This document shows positions 1-9,975 of a DNA stretch of 64,000 bases, piece after piece. The notes below the pieces were generated by a model that ran no database searches, had not been told where the DNA came from, and was given only the letters and a program-made list of their open reading frames with translations. The translations under genes and the position numbers were made by a program. The DNA is taken from positions 186,001 through 250,000 of the forward strand of contig NZ_RBWS01000009.1 in the NCBI RefSeq assembly GCF_003627955.1. The letters run 5' to 3'. Position 1 is the stretch's first letter; each line of letters begins with the position of its first letter. The stretch is from Sphingobacterium puteale (GTDB lineage Bacteria; Bacteroidota; Bacteroidia; Sphingobacteriales; Sphingobacteriaceae).

Positions 1-611
1 TCGATGGTACAATTGACCGAATTCCATTGAAATTAGGAAGTCTGGTGGATGAAGGGGAGCTGTTGACGAGCCTTTCTGACAATAGCCAGATGCTTGTCTA
101 CTTCAATGTTTCGGAACCAGAGTATCTTAATTATCAAACGAATGTCAGTAAACGGGGGGATACCCATGTCGGATTGTTGCTTGCCAATAATGAATTGCTT
201 CCGGCGCATGGCGTGGTAGAAACCATCGAGAGTGAATTTGACAGTGAAACAGGTAATATTGCGTTTAGAGCTCGCTTCCCAAACCCCAACCGTTTACTGA
301 AACACGGTGAAAGCGGAAAGGTCGTGATGAATTTCCCATTGAAGCAGGCATTAATTATACCGCAAAAAGCAACCTATGAATTGCAGGATCGTAAATACGT
401 TTATGTTGTGGACAAAGACGGCAAGCTAAAAGCCCGCCACATTAACATAGGTAATTCCCTTCCTGATCTTTATGTGGTTGCAAGTGGACTTCAAAAAGAC
501 GACAAATTCTTACTGGATGGGATACAGAAAGTGAAAGAGGATGAAAAAATCAACTATAGTTTCGTTCAGCCAATAGATGCCATTTCTAATTTGAAGTTAA
601 AAACAGAATAA
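1..611 (+). CDS. RND efflux periplasmic adaptor subunit (C-terminal part)
   Basis: This is the C-terminal half of a membrane fusion protein that bridges an RND pump to its outer membrane channel in the periplasm. The frame is open from base 3, reading DGTIDRIP, with no true start in the window, so the gene begins upstream. The TTG at 27 is internal. About 200 residues remain of a family that is usually 370-400 aa. The DG-x-I-x-R-IP-x-K-x-GSLV segment is the typical return strand from the lipoyl domain into the beta-barrel, and the rest fits the barrel and membrane-proximal domains. The gene ends 20 bp before an AcrB-like pump and is followed by an outer membrane factor, so it is the first visible member of a tripartite efflux operon. 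Confidence 0.92.
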   Translation, partial: DGTIDRIPLKLGSLVDEGELLTSLSDNSQMLVYFNVSEPEYLNYQTNVSKRGDTHVGLLLANNELLPAHGVVETIESEFDSETGNIAFRARFPNPNRLLKHGESGKVVMNFPLKQALIIPQKATYELQDRKYVYVVDKDGKLKARHINIGNSLPDLYVVASGLQKDDKFLLDGIQKVKEDEKINYSFVQPIDAISNLKLKTE

Positions 612-631
612 ATCCCCATATCTTAAATAAC

Positions 632-3600
632 ATGTTTAGTCGTTTTATAAATAGACCTGTACTTTCGATCGTCATATCACTGATCATTGTGTTTCTGGGG
701 ATTCTTTCAATGGTACAACTTCCGGTAACTCAGTTTCCGTCCATATCGCCACCTAAAGTAAATATTACAGCGGAATACCCGGGGGCGAATGGGGAATTGA
801 TGATCAAATCAGTGATCATTCCACTTGAACGTGCCATAAATGGTGTTCCCGGAATGAAATACATGGCTTCAGACGCCGGTAACGACGGCGAGGCTAGCAT
901 ACAGGTGGTGTTCAACCTGGGCACGGATCCAAATCAAGCATCTTTGAACGTACAGAACCGTGTGGCTTCTGTTGTCAATAAACTTCCCCCCATTGTTGTC
1001 CGTGAAGGGGTAAAGATTACACGGGAAGAATCCAATATGTTGATGTATATCAACCTGTTTAGTAAGGATAAAGATCTCGATGGAAATTTTATGTACAACT
1101 ACGCGGATATGAACATCGTTTCTGAGCTGCGGCGTGTCGATGGCGTTGGTGTGGCAAATATTCTCGGAACACGGGAATTGGCCATGCGGATCTGGTTGAA
1201 ACCTGATCGTATGACAGCATATAAAATTTCAGCGGAGGAGGTAATGAAAGCTCTTTCAGAACAAAGCTTGGAGGCATCTCCGGGTAAGGCCGGGGAATCA
1301 TCGGGTATTACGTCACAGTCCTTTGAATATGTGCTGAAATATCCCGGACGTTTTACCACGACAGAAGGCTACGGCAATATCGTATTGCGTACAAATGCCA
1401 ACGGTGAAATGTTGCGTCTGAGGGACATTGCGGACATCAAATTCGGTTCGGCAATGTATGATATCTATTCAACCTTAAATGGAAAACCGTCTGCTGCAAT
1501 CGTGCTGAAGCAATCCTATGGCAGTAATGCTTCTCAGGTTATCCAGGATGTTAAAGACAAAATGAAAGAACTGAAAAGCTCATTTCCAAAGGGACTGGAC
1601 TATGAGATCAGTTATGATGTCTCTAAATTTTTGGACGCCTCAATGGAAAAGGTTATTCATACCCTAGTTGAAGCATTTATTTTGGTGGCAATCGTTGTCT
1701 TCCTATTTTTGGGGGATTGGCGCTCCACATTGATTCCGACTATTGCGGTGCCGGTTTCCTTAGTAGGATCGTTTCTTTTTATGCAATTTTTTGGTATAAC
1801 AATCAACTTGATTACTCTGTTTGCCCTTGTATTGGCCATTGGCGTGGTGGTTGATGATGCTATTGTCGTTATCGAGGCGGTACACGCCAAGATGGAGGAA
1901 TTGCATATTTCCGCTTATCAGGCGACGAAGAAAGCGATGCACGAAATCAGTGGAGCGATCATTGCGATAACCTTCTTAATGGCGGCAGTATTTATACCCG
2001 TTGCTTTTATGTCTGGACCTGTCGGTATATTTTATCGCCAGTTTTCCATTACAATGGCGACTTCTATTATCTTATCGGGTATAGTAGCTCTGACGCTGAC
2101 GCCTGCACTCTGTGCCATTATGTTAAAGAACAACCATGGAAAGGCACGCAAAAAAAGCGTTGTGGACAAATTTTTGGACGCCTTCAATCGCATGTTCGAT
2201 AAAATGTCAAACAAATATGTCTTCTTGCTGAAAGGCATTGTCGACAGGCGTCTCTTTACTTTTGTGGTGTTGATCGGATTCTGTATCGGAGCTTATTTTT
2301 TAAATAATGCCGTACCGGCAGGTTTTATTCCAAATGAAGATCAAGGAATGATTTATGCTATTATCCAAACGCCGCCAGGTTCGACTTTAGAGCGGACAAA
2401 TTTGGCCGCTCAAACCTTGCAGAAGGAAGCGGAGGGTATTGATGGTGTACAGTCCGTTTCTTCGTTGGCAGGTTATGAGATATTAACTGAGGGAACCGGA
2501 GCCAATACCGGAACTTGTCTGATCAATCTAAAAAGCTGGGAGGAGCGTAAGGAATCCTCACAGGAAATTATCGAACAGCTGGAAAACGCCGCAAAAAATA
2601 TTCCCGGTGCTTCCATTGAATTTTTTCAGCCACCAGCAGTACCGGGCTATGGTGCCGCCGGAGGATTTGAATTGCGGCTTTTGGATAAAGCCGGCTCTGG
2701 TGACTACAAGAAAATGGAGACCGTGAGTAAGGATTTTGTCCGGGAATTGAATAAACGACCTGAGCTATCCTCTGTTTTTACCTTTTATAGTGCGAGCTTT
2801 CCACAATATATGCTTCATATTGACAATGATATGGCTCAATTAAAAGGTGTTACGATTGATAATGCACTGAATACACTCTCGACCTTGGTGGGCAGTAACT
2901 ACGAAACCAACTTTATTAAATATGACCGACAATATAAGGTCATGGTGCAGGCGTTGCCACAGTATAGAGCTCTTCCTGAAGATATCTTGAAATTATATGT
3001 GAAAAATGACAAGGATGAGATGGTACCTTTCTCCGCATTTATGCATATGGAAAAGGTATATGGACTCTCTGAGATCACACGGCATAATATGTACATGGCC
3101 TCCGAGATTTCGGGTTCTGCTGCCCCGGGATATAGCAGTGGCGAAGCGATTCAGGTAATCAACGAAGTTGCTGCTAAAAGCTTACCACAGGGCTATGGCA
3201 TAGATTGGGCCGGTATCTCCAAAGACCAGGTGGGGCGGGGTAACCAGGCTATTTATATCTTTCTGATCTGTTTGGGCTTTGTCTACCTTATTTTATCGGC
3301 ACAGTATGAAAGCTTTATCATGCCGTTTGCGGTATTGCTTTCCTTGCCAATTGGTATTTTCGGTGCATTTTTCCTGTTGAAGGTCCTTGGACTGGAGAAT
3401 AATATTTACGCTCAGGTAGCCTTGGTTATGCTCATTGGTTTGCTCGGTAAGAATGCCGTCTTAATCGTTGAATTTGCCACACAGCGGCATGCGCAGGGGC
3501 TAAGTATTATCGAAGCGGCATTGGAGGGTGCCAAAGTAAGGTTTAGACCTATCTTAATGACATCGTTTGCATTTATTGCAGGTTTGATTCCATTGGTGTT

Positions 3601-3796
3601 GGCCTCCGGACCAGGAGCGATCGGCAACCGGACGATCGGTACGGCAGCAGCAGGAGGTATGTTATTCGGAACTGTGTTTGGTATCCTTGTCATACCGGGT
3701 CTTTACTTTGTTTTTGGAACAATTGCTTCCAAACGCAAGCTCATCAAACATGAGGATGAAAATCCATTAACAGAAGAAATCGATAACAATGGCTAA
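632..3796 (+). CDS. RND multidrug efflux permease, HAE1/AcrB family
   Basis: Inner membrane proton-driven drug exporter of the hydrophobe/amphiphile efflux-1 family. At 1054 aa it has the normal full length. It starts MFSRFINRPVLS, the usual N-terminal amphipathic helix before TM1. The proton relay is present: an Asp-Asp pair at residues 408-409 in GVVVDDAIVV (TM4) and Lys940 in GLLGKNAVLIVEF (TM10), at nearly the same numbers as in E. coli AcrB. Two large periplasmic loops follow TM1 and TM7. The gene lies between the adaptor and an outer membrane factor, overlapping the latter by 8 bp, so the three are very likely co-transcribed. The substrate range cannot be read from the sequence. Confidence 0.96.
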   Translation: MFSRFINRPVLSIVISLIIVFLGILSMVQLPVTQFPSISPPKVNITAEYPGANGELMIKSVIIPLERAINGVPGMKYMASDAGNDGEASIQVVFNLGTDPNQASLNVQNRVASVVNKLPPIVVREGVKITREESNMLMYINLFSKDKDLDGNFMYNYADMNIVSELRRVDGVGVANILGTRELAMRIWLKPDRMTAYKISAEEVMKALSEQSLEASPGKAGESSGITSQSFEYVLKYPGRFTTTEGYGNIVLRTNANGEMLRLRDIADIKFGSAMYDIYSTLNGKPSAAIVLKQSYGSNASQVIQDVKDKMKELKSSFPKGLDYEISYDVSKFLDASMEKVIHTLVEAFILVAIVVFLFLGDWRSTLIPTIAVPVSLVGSFLFMQFFGITINLITLFALVLAIGVVVDDAIVVIEAVHAKMEELHISAYQATKKAMHEISGAIIAITFLMAAVFIPVAFMSGPVGIFYRQFSITMATSIILSGIVALTLTPALCAIMLKNNHGKARKKSVVDKFLDAFNRMFDKMSNKYVFLLKGIVDRRLFTFVVLIGFCIGAYFLNNAVPAGFIPNEDQGMIYAIIQTPPGSTLERTNLAAQTLQKEAEGIDGVQSVSSLAGYEILTEGTGANTGTCLINLKSWEERKESSQEIIEQLENAAKNIPGASIEFFQPPAVPGYGAAGGFELRLLDKAGSGDYKKMETVSKDFVRELNKRPELSSVFTFYSASFPQYMLHIDNDMAQLKGVTIDNALNTLSTLVGSNYETNFIKYDRQYKVMVQALPQYRALPEDILKLYVKNDKDEMVPFSAFMHMEKVYGLSEITRHNMYMASEISGSAAPGYSSGEAIQVINEVAAKSLPQGYGIDWAGISKDQVGRGNQAIYIFLICLGFVYLILSAQYESFIMPFAVLLSLPIGIFGAFFLLKVLGLENNIYAQVALVMLIGLLGKNAVLIVEFATQRHAQGLSIIEAALEGAKVRFRPILMTSFAFIAGLIPLVLASGPGAIGNRTIGTAAAGGMLFGTVFGILVIPGLYFVFGTIASKRKLIKHEDENPLTEEIDNNG

Positions 3797-5228
3797 TCAA
3801 AAATATAAACACTTGGTGATAGGAGTTCTTTTGTCAGCGGCGGTGACCGGCTGTAAAGTCCCTAAAGCGACACAGATTCAAGAAAATAAGCAGGTGCCAC
3901 AACAATTTGCCGAAGCATCGGCACTGGATACAATGAATTCGGCGAGCGTGAAATGGCGCGATTTTTTCAGCGATCCCAATTTAGTCACCTTAATTGACAC
4001 CGCATTAAAAAATAATCAGGAGTTAAATGTGACTTTGCAGGAATTGGCAATCGCCAAAAACGATATCTTATTGCGAAAAGGAGCATTGAAACCAAGTATA
4101 GGTTTGCGCGCCGGTGGGGGGGTGGAAAAAGTCGGCCGGTATACCAGTCAAGGGGCAGGTGATGCCAGCACAGAGATAACGCCCGGCAAGGAAATGCCCG
4201 ATCCACTGGGTGATTTAACGATAGGGGCTTATGCCAGCTGGGAGATTGACGTCTGGAAGAAGCTAAAAGATTCCGAACAGGCAGCATTGAACCGTTATCT
4301 TGCGACAGTCGAAGGTAAAAACTTTGTTCTGAGCAGCCTTATTGCAGAGGTTGCCCGCTCTTATTATGAACTGTTGGCGTTAGATAACCAACTGACGATC
4401 ATCAAACAAAATATCGAGGTGCAGGACAATGCGCTGGAAGTAATCAAACTACAGAAGCAAGCGGCACGTGTAACGGAACTTGCTGTTCAGAAATTTCAGG
4501 CCGAAGTATTGAAAACTAAGGGCATGGAATTCGAGACACGGCAACAGATTAAAGAAACAGAAAACCGGATCAATTTCCTTTTAGGACGTTTCCCGCAGGA
4601 GATAAAGCGTGATAAAAGCAGTTTCGTAGATATGGTACCGGCCAAAGTACAAGCAGGGATACCGAGTCAATTGTTGAGCAATAGACCTGATATTCGTGAG
4701 GCAGAATATGAATTGGTGGCTGCTAAATTGGACGTACAGATTGCAAGAAAAGAGTTTTACCCATCTCTGGAGATATCGGCTGCCCTTGGCTTGCAAGCTT
4801 TTAAACCGTCCTACCTATTTAAAATGCCCGAATCCATGTTGTACAATATTATAGGTGAGCTGGCAGCGCCGCTGTTGAACAAAAATGGGCTGAAAGCAGA
4901 ATTCAATACCGCAAATGCAAAACAGATACAAGCGGTCTATAACTACGAGAAGACGATTCTAAATGCCTATCTCGAAGTATCCACACAACTATCCAATATC
5001 GAGAATCTTGGAAAGAGTTATGATTTTAAGACCAAAGAAGTTGAGGTGCTCAATAATTCGGTTACCGTTTCAGGTGATCTATTTAAATCGGCACGTGCCG
5101 ACTATATGGAAGTGCTGATGACACAACGTGACGTACTGGATTCAAAACTTGAATTAATAGAAACTAAGAAGCAACAGCTGAATGCTGTGGTCAATGTCTA
5201 CAAAGATTTGGGAGGAGGCTGGAAATAA
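3789..5228 (+). CDS. Efflux outer membrane factor lipoprotein (TolC/NodT family)
   Basis: Outer membrane channel of the tripartite pump. The N-terminus is a lipoprotein signal ending at VTGC, so Cys22 is the likely lipidated residue, as in OprM-type channels. At 479 aa it is normal for NodT-like factors, with two repeated OEP domains; the conserved LLSNRPDI and AEYELVAAK segments sit near the start of the second repeat. The start codon overlaps the last codons of the pump gene by 8 bp, which suggests translational coupling. A strong hairpin follows 16 bp after the stop. Confidence 0.94.
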   Translation: MANQKYKHLVIGVLLSAAVTGCKVPKATQIQENKQVPQQFAEASALDTMNSASVKWRDFFSDPNLVTLIDTALKNNQELNVTLQELAIAKNDILLRKGALKPSIGLRAGGGVEKVGRYTSQGAGDASTEITPGKEMPDPLGDLTIGAYASWEIDVWKKLKDSEQAALNRYLATVEGKNFVLSSLIAEVARSYYELLALDNQLTIIKQNIEVQDNALEVIKLQKQAARVTELAVQKFQAEVLKTKGMEFETRQQIKETENRINFLLGRFPQEIKRDKSSFVDMVPAKVQAGIPSQLLSNRPDIREAEYELVAAKLDVQIARKEFYPSLEISAALGLQAFKPSYLFKMPESMLYNIIGELAAPLLNKNGLKAEFNTANAKQIQAVYNYEKTILNAYLEVSTQLSNIENLGKSYDFKTKEVEVLNNSVTVSGDLFKSARADYMEVLMTQRDVLDSKLELIETKKQQLNAVVNVYKDLGGGWK

Positions 5229-5243
5229 GTTGTTTGTTTGAAT

Positions 5244-5271
5244 GGACCCCGCTAGGCGGGGTTCTTTTTTT
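5244..5271 (+). terminator. Rho-independent terminator of the RND operon
   Basis: The stem ACCCCGC (5246-5252) and GCGGGGT (5256-5262) closes a TAG loop and is followed by a T run (5265-5271). It lies 16 bp after the outer membrane factor stop and ends the efflux operon. Confidence 0.9.
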
Positions 5272-5357
5272 GTCCTCACCACTAAAGTTATTTCTTGCAA
5301 AAATAGAATTAATGCTTATTTTTAATTTATATTAATGTATCTTATTTTATTTGTTTT

Positions 5358-6044
5358 ATGGAATCACAAGAATATTTACTTGTTAACGATGAGGCCGAAA
5401 GGGGCGTTTTCTATAAGAAAACATATCTTCATGTTGCCCTTTCCATTTTGGCATTTATCGTTTTAGAAAGTCTTTTGATAAAATTAGTGCCTTATGATTT
5501 TATCGTATGGATGGTCAGTGGAAAGTTTATCTGGTTATTTCTTCTTGGTTGTTTCTGGCTGGGAGCATCGCTTTCTTCCAGATGGACCCTAGCCCAAAGC
5601 CGACAGACTCAGTATATGGGTCTGGCATTCTACATCGTGTTGGAGGCAATTATTTTCCTGCCGATGATTTTCATTGCTGCAGCGATGACTGATGGAGCGA
5701 GTATGCTTTATCAGGCAAGTATCATGACTGTTGCCCTGTTTACAGCGCTGACAGCAGTGGCCTTTATGTCAAATAAGGATTTTTCTTTTCTGAAAAACAT
5801 CCTTGTTATTGGGGGCTTCCTGGCTTTAGGTGCAATTGTCGCCGGTGCAATATTTGGATTTCAACTAGGGCTGTGGTTTTCTGTATTCATGGTTTTGATC
5901 GCTTCCGGTAGCATCTTATACCAGACACAAAATCTAAAATATAACTATGGCAATGAGCAATATGTCGGAGCAGCATTGCAGCTATTTTCTTCGATTATGT
6001 TGCTGTTTTGGTATATCTTGCGTATTCTGATGAGCCGCCGTTAA
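5358..6044 (+). CDS. Bax inhibitor-1 / YccA family membrane protein
   Basis: Inner membrane protein of 228 aa with about seven hydrophobic helices. The C-terminal segment, roughly YVGAALQLFSSIMLLFWYIL, matches the final helix typical of the BI-1/UPF0005 family (YccA, YbhL). The length is typical. Bacterial members are linked to control of FtsH proteolysis or to calcium leak, but this one's role is not shown by its context. It stands alone between two terminators, so it is probably monocistronic. The N-terminal 25 residues are hydrophilic. Confidence 0.8.
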   Translation: MESQEYLLVNDEAERGVFYKKTYLHVALSILAFIVLESLLIKLVPYDFIVWMVSGKFIWLFLLGCFWLGASLSSRWTLAQSRQTQYMGLAFYIVLEAIIFLPMIFIAAAMTDGASMLYQASIMTVALFTALTAVAFMSNKDFSFLKNILVIGGFLALGAIVAGAIFGFQLGLWFSVFMVLIASGSILYQTQNLKYNYGNEQYVGAALQLFSSIMLLFWYILRILMSRR

Positions 6045-6067
6045 TTCGGTTTGTCTTCAAGAAAAAT

Positions 6068-6117
6068 AAAAAAGGTATTTAGAGCACATTTGAATGCGTT
6101 CTAAATACTTTTTTTTG
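6068..6117. terminator. Bidirectional terminator between convergent genes
   Basis: GTATTTAGA (6075-6083) pairs with TCTAAATAC (6100-6108), flanked by an A tract before and a T tract after, so it can work on both strands. It lies between the BI-1 family gene (+) and the AhpD-like gene (-). Confidence 0.85.
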
Positions 6118-6150
6118 TCAATGTCTTGTATGTTTACACGGGGTTATTCG

Positions 6151-6591
6151 CTATTTCAATAATTCTAAGTGTGTGCTTATTCCGATTCTGTTCCAGGCAT
6201 TGATCGTAATAATAGCGATGATGATCTGTGCAATTTGTTTTTCATCAAAAAGATTCTTTGCTTTCTGATAGGTTTGTTCCGTTAAGCCCTCTTGATGAAT
6301 TAATGTGATTTCCTCTGTCATCTCCAATAAGACCTGTTCTTCGGTATTGAACAATTCGGTTTCGCGCCAAGCGTTCAGCAAAAATATCCGTTGTGGAGTT
6401 TCACCATATTTTAATGCGTCCTTTGTATGCATATCCAGGCAAAAAGCACATCCATTAATTTGCGATGCCCTTATCTTAATAAGCTCTTTTTGGATAGGAG
6501 TTAAAAAAGTCCCGGTAAGATAGGTTTCTAAACCCATCATTGCTTTGTACGCTGTGGCGTCTACTTTTGCAATATTTAATCGTGCTGTCAT
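6151..6591 (-). CDS. Carboxymuconolactone decarboxylase / AhpD-like family protein
   Basis: 146 aa protein of the CMD superfamily, small helical proteins that often act as alkylhydroperoxidases. The redox motif is complete: Cys48 and Cys51 in NGCAFCLDMH, with His55 after the CxxC, as in AhpD-like enzymes. A role in peroxide detoxification is inferred from the motif. No ahpC partner is nearby. A VOC protein is encoded just upstream on the same strand, 127 bp away. Confidence 0.86.
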   Translation of the reverse strand: MTARLNIAKVDATAYKAMMGLETYLTGTFLTPIQKELIKIRASQINGCAFCLDMHTKDALKYGETPQRIFLLNAWRETELFNTEEQVLLEMTEEITLIHQEGLTEQTYQKAKNLFDEKQIAQIIIAIITINAWNRIGISTHLELLK

Positions 6592-6718
6592 TGTGTTATA
6601 TTTTTATACGACAAAGTTGAAGGAAAGATTGAATAATAAACTTAAACTGGTTTAAGAAAGCCAGTCAAAGCCGCATTTAGCATCTTCGTCGATAAGAATT
6701 ATTCACGGACAAATCTTC

Positions 6719-7084
6719 TTATTCAGATATCATCAGGTAATAGTTGTCCGGATCCCGAAGAATAAACTGATTTTTTAGGGAGTTTTCATTGTAATGAATT
6801 TCCTTTTCGAAAGTAGCATCGAGTTTGGTGGCATTTTCAAATACCTCCTGGAGATTGGCTACCCGAAAGAATAAGATGAGACCATTTCCGGCATTTTTGG
6901 GTTGGAGTAGTGTAGGGTGTGCGTGTTCACCCCATTTGTGAAGGCATAAAATGACATGGTTATCGACTGTTAGTATCTCAAAAGTCTCGCCACCATGTGC
7001 GCTGTTGCAGCCCAGTAGTTTCTGATAAAATAATGAACTTGCTGGAACACTTTCCACAGCGATTATTGTTTCTGTTCTGACCAT
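6719..7084 (-). CDS. VOC superfamily (glyoxalase/bleomycin-resistance fold) protein
   Basis: 121 aa single-domain VOC protein. It has the two beta-alpha-beta-beta-beta modules: an N-terminal strand followed by ASLFYQKLLGC, and a C-terminal FILRDPDNYYLMIS strand that closes the fold and resembles the usual DPDGN motif. The metal ligands and substrate cannot be assigned. It shares its strand with the AhpD-like gene downstream but is probably a separate unit. Confidence 0.8.
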   Translation of the reverse strand: MVRTETIIAVESVPASSLFYQKLLGCNSAHGGETFEILTVDNHVILCLHKWGEHAHPTLLQPKNAGNGLILFFRVANLQEVFENATKLDATFEKEIHYNENSLKNQFILRDPDNYYLMISE

Positions 7085-7203
7085 TGGTTTAATTTTTGGT
7101 ATTTAATATTTCCTTAGCCTTCATATAGCTATGTCGGCCGAGGAATAAACAAGTGAAATAGGAATTCGGTTTTATAAAGGGTTAATTAACAGATATTAAT
7201 CTT

Positions 7204-8235
7204 TTAATCAAAAAGACTGAGTTGCATGGTTTTTACCAGATCAAGGATCATGCGGTAACCTGCAAGCGAATTGCCATGCTGGTCTAAAGCGGGACTAAAG
7301 GCACCTATCCCCATTTTACCGGGGACACTGACCGTGATTCCGCCACCGACACCGGATTTACTAGGCAAGCCAACCGTACGTGCATATTCACCACTGAATT
7401 CGTACATGCCTGCAATTAACATCTGTGACTGAATTAGCTGGGATAGATTTGGGTCCCGATATTGTCGGTTTCCATCATAACGAACGCAGTGATTGGCAAA
7501 AAAATAACCTATTTTGGCCAGATCTTCGGCGGTGATTTCGATCGAACATTGTTTAAAATAGTTATTGAGTTTTTCTTCTCCTTCGCCATCAATTAAGCCA
7601 TTGTTTCGCATGATATAGAACATACCGCGATTTCGATGCCCCATTTCCCGTTCTGAGTTATACACAGCATGGCTATAATCAATATATTCATTGTTTGTGA
7701 TGAAACGGATCATATTAAGGATTTTAATAAATGGTTCCTCACCCTTTCCTTTAATAAGAGCTGTGGTCAGTATGGCACCCGAATTCATCATCGGATTAAG
7801 CGGTTTTCCCATTGTCTCTAGATTGCCAAAATGATTGAAAGGCTTATCTGTACCAAAATAACCCATTTTATCAAAAACATTTTCTTCGCCATTTTCCCGG
7901 ACCGCAATCATCAGCGCGATGATCTTCGATATACTCTGGATTGTAAATTTCTGCCGGATATCTCCGGCGCTGACGACGGTACCATTGCTATTGACAACTG
8001 AAAGTGCGAGGGATTGCGCATTTGTTTTGCCCAGTTCGGGTATATAATCTGCAACTTTTCCTTGTTTATAATATAGACGGTTCTTTTCGAGAATGGTATT
8101 TAAAGTTGCTTGATCTAAGGTTGTCGTATCCCGTACTGTCGATTCAGTCGCTGTTCGTTGCGCAAGGCAGGGGCCTGTCACGCCTGTATAGCTCAGGACA
8201 AACAGCGCTGTTATCAAACCAAAAGTTTTATTCAT
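7204..8235 (-). CDS. glsA: Secreted glutaminase A
   Basis: Serine-dependent glutaminase that hydrolyses glutamine to glutamate and ammonia. The SxxK catalytic motif of the beta-lactamase-like fold is at Ser101-Lys104 in FTIQSISK. Other family blocks are visible: NPMMNSGAI, RNNG, and GLPSKSGVGGGI near the C-terminus. The start at 8235 gives 343 aa beginning MNKTFGLITALFVLS, an apparent signal peptide. The longer frame to 8355 would overlap the upstream glycosidase gene and hide this signal, so it was rejected. Export to the periplasm is unusual relative to the cytoplasmic E. coli enzymes, but is inferred only from the signal. Confidence 0.92.
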   Translation of the reverse strand: MNKTFGLITALFVLSYTGVTGPCLAQRTATESTVRDTTTLDQATLNTILEKNRLYYKQGKVADYIPELGKTNAQSLALSVVNSNGTVVSAGDIRQKFTIQSISKIIALMIAVRENGEENVFDKMGYFGTDKPFNHFGNLETMGKPLNPMMNSGAILTTALIKGKGEEPFIKILNMIRFITNNEYIDYSHAVYNSEREMGHRNRGMFYIMRNNGLIDGEGEEKLNNYFKQCSIEITAEDLAKIGYFFANHCVRYDGNRQYRDPNLSQLIQSQMLIAGMYEFSGEYARTVGLPSKSGVGGGITVSVPGKMGIGAFSPALDQHGNSLAGYRMILDLVKTMQLSLFD

Positions 8236-8284
8236 GTCTTCAATCTTTTTATGAAATCCCAAAGTTAGCAAAGTAGGCCTATTT

Positions 8285-9673
8285 TTAGCTATTCGGCGGT
8301 ACAGGATCAACATTCCAGCCTGAAAGAATGTCGCCATAGAAGAAGAAGGTGACATAGAAATTCTTTTTACTGACCTTATCCTTCACAAGATATTTTTTTG
8401 TTACATCATAGTTGTCAACCTGTTTGTATTTTGACAACGCTACGGGACGGGCAGCCGGATTTTCAGCCTTTACCATGTCCTGAATTTTTTGCGTGATCAA
8501 TTTCATAATACCGACTTTTCTGAAAGGATCGTTTTCAACTTTATGCCCCTGAATTGGAGATAAAGTACCGTTATTTTTTTCTTTTTTTAATTTCGCAGCT
8601 GCTGTATAGGCTCTAAAACGCTCCTTAATTTTTGGATCTTGAAGACTATGTATGGTGAAAATAGAAATACCCTGGGCACCATTGTTCAATGCCTCATCCA
8701 TATCGACAAACATTTCATCATTGTTTTTAGCCATTAAACCACAATAAAGGGTGGTATGGTTTGCTTTATCCCGCACATTTTCCAAGGTACAATCTTTTAT
8801 GAAGCTTGGATCTTCGGTGTAAAAGTTACTATAGACCATAGGAAATACAAGATCTAGATTCCATTTCCCCCAATCTTGGCGAACCATTCTTGAAGCCATT
8901 TTGGGAGTAGGAAAAGGAGAGGCGGCCATTGTCTTTCCGTACGCATGTACAACATCCGCAATCATATTAGCCATTTCAGTGATCTGATCGCAACGAAACT
9001 GCCTCCATTTTAAGTCTTTTGAAGGATCTTTTTGAGCTCTTGGATCATAACCGTATTGCTTTTTGAATTTTTCTATCGCAATTGGATGGTATCCATAGTC
9101 CCACGCGGCATATTCGCGATCTTGGACGATATTGTACTTTGGCCATAGCGTCGTCGGCAATACAACATCGACATAGCGGTTATAATCTATGGATATTCCT
9201 GCTAAACCTTCAACTTCACAATAAGACTGAATTTTTTGTTTAATGTAGTCTTTAACTTCTGGTACCACGGGCGAAAGAAATTTATAGTAACCTACATAGG
9301 CGGTGGTATCAGCCAGGCTCTTTCCATTTCTATTGACACTGAACCAATCTGGATGTTCTTTTAGAATTTTATCGCGATCATGTTCCAGGTTCATAGTCCA
9401 CAACCATGCAATTACCTGTATGCCATATTTTTTTGCAATTGGAATTGCAACGCGATATTCATCAGGACTTGCTGCATTTAGCATAACCCCATCTATTCCC
9501 AAATAATTCATCTCCCTACAGATCGAGTCAAAATTTATGTTTGGATTATAATCAAGCCAGGTCCAAAACATTGCCGGTTTCTCGTGCTCTGCGGCTTTGG
9601 AAACAGGGACTAAAAATCCACAGATAATTAATAGTAGACAGATACGGCATTTTCTGATTAATTGTTCTTTCAT
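8285..9673 (-). CDS. Secreted glycoside-hydrolase-like protein (GHL10/DUF187 type)
   Basis: 462 aa with an N-terminal signal peptide (hydrophobic CLLLIICGFL then SKA-AE). The main body looks like a TIM barrel of the glycosyl hydrolase-like 10 group: FWTWLDYNPN at the start, KYGIQVIAWLWTMN, AGISIDYNRYVD with a possible acidic catalytic position, and FPMVYSNFY late in the barrel. A C-terminal part after about residue 370 looks separate and lysine-rich. The substrate is unknown. It lies 49 bp upstream of glsA on the same strand, and the two may be co-transcribed. Confidence 0.78.
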   Translation of the reverse strand: MKEQLIRKCRICLLLIICGFLVPVSKAAEHEKPAMFWTWLDYNPNINFDSICREMNYLGIDGVMLNAASPDEYRVAIPIAKKYGIQVIAWLWTMNLEHDRDKILKEHPDWFSVNRNGKSLADTTAYVGYYKFLSPVVPEVKDYIKQKIQSYCEVEGLAGISIDYNRYVDVVLPTTLWPKYNIVQDREYAAWDYGYHPIAIEKFKKQYGYDPRAQKDPSKDLKWRQFRCDQITEMANMIADVVHAYGKTMAASPFPTPKMASRMVRQDWGKWNLDLVFPMVYSNFYTEDPSFIKDCTLENVRDKANHTTLYCGLMAKNNDEMFVDMDEALNNGAQGISIFTIHSLQDPKIKERFRAYTAAAKLKKEKNNGTLSPIQGHKVENDPFRKVGIMKLITQKIQDMVKAENPAARPVALSKYKQVDNYDVTKKYLVKDKVSKKNFYVTFFFYGDILSGWNVDPVPPNS

Positions 9674-9975
9674 ATGATTTATTGATTCTAAAATTTATTC
9701 AACAGGATGCCGCCAATTCATGAAAATCTTTAAGGTTATATTGACCGTGGTTTAGAATTTAGCATCCATTTTACATCCACCGTGAAAATACACAAAAACG
9801 GGGAATTTACTCCTTTCCCAATATAATTTGCAATCATTTTCTTTGAGTTATAAATTTTATTAAAAATTTAAAACCATTCATTCATTCATATGTTAATAGA
9901 GCAAGAATAATTAATATACATTATTGACATTGAAAAGTGTGCTGGGCTACCAGTGAATAGCTAATTATTTTAGAT
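9674..9975. other. Divergent intergenic region, no gene seen
   Basis: 302 bp of AT-rich sequence between the minus-strand glycosidase and the plus-strand porin. It should hold promoters for both. A short tandem TTCA run (about 9875-9890) is the only pattern seen. No clear TAnnTTTG box, hairpin or small ORF was recognised. Confidence 0.5.

Noticed and set aside
27..611. TTG at 27 as the start of the adaptor gene
   Set aside because: The frame is open upstream with conserved residues, so the gene begins before the window.
8236..8355. Longer N-terminus for the glutaminase
   Set aside because: It would overlap the upstream gene and bury a clear signal peptide.
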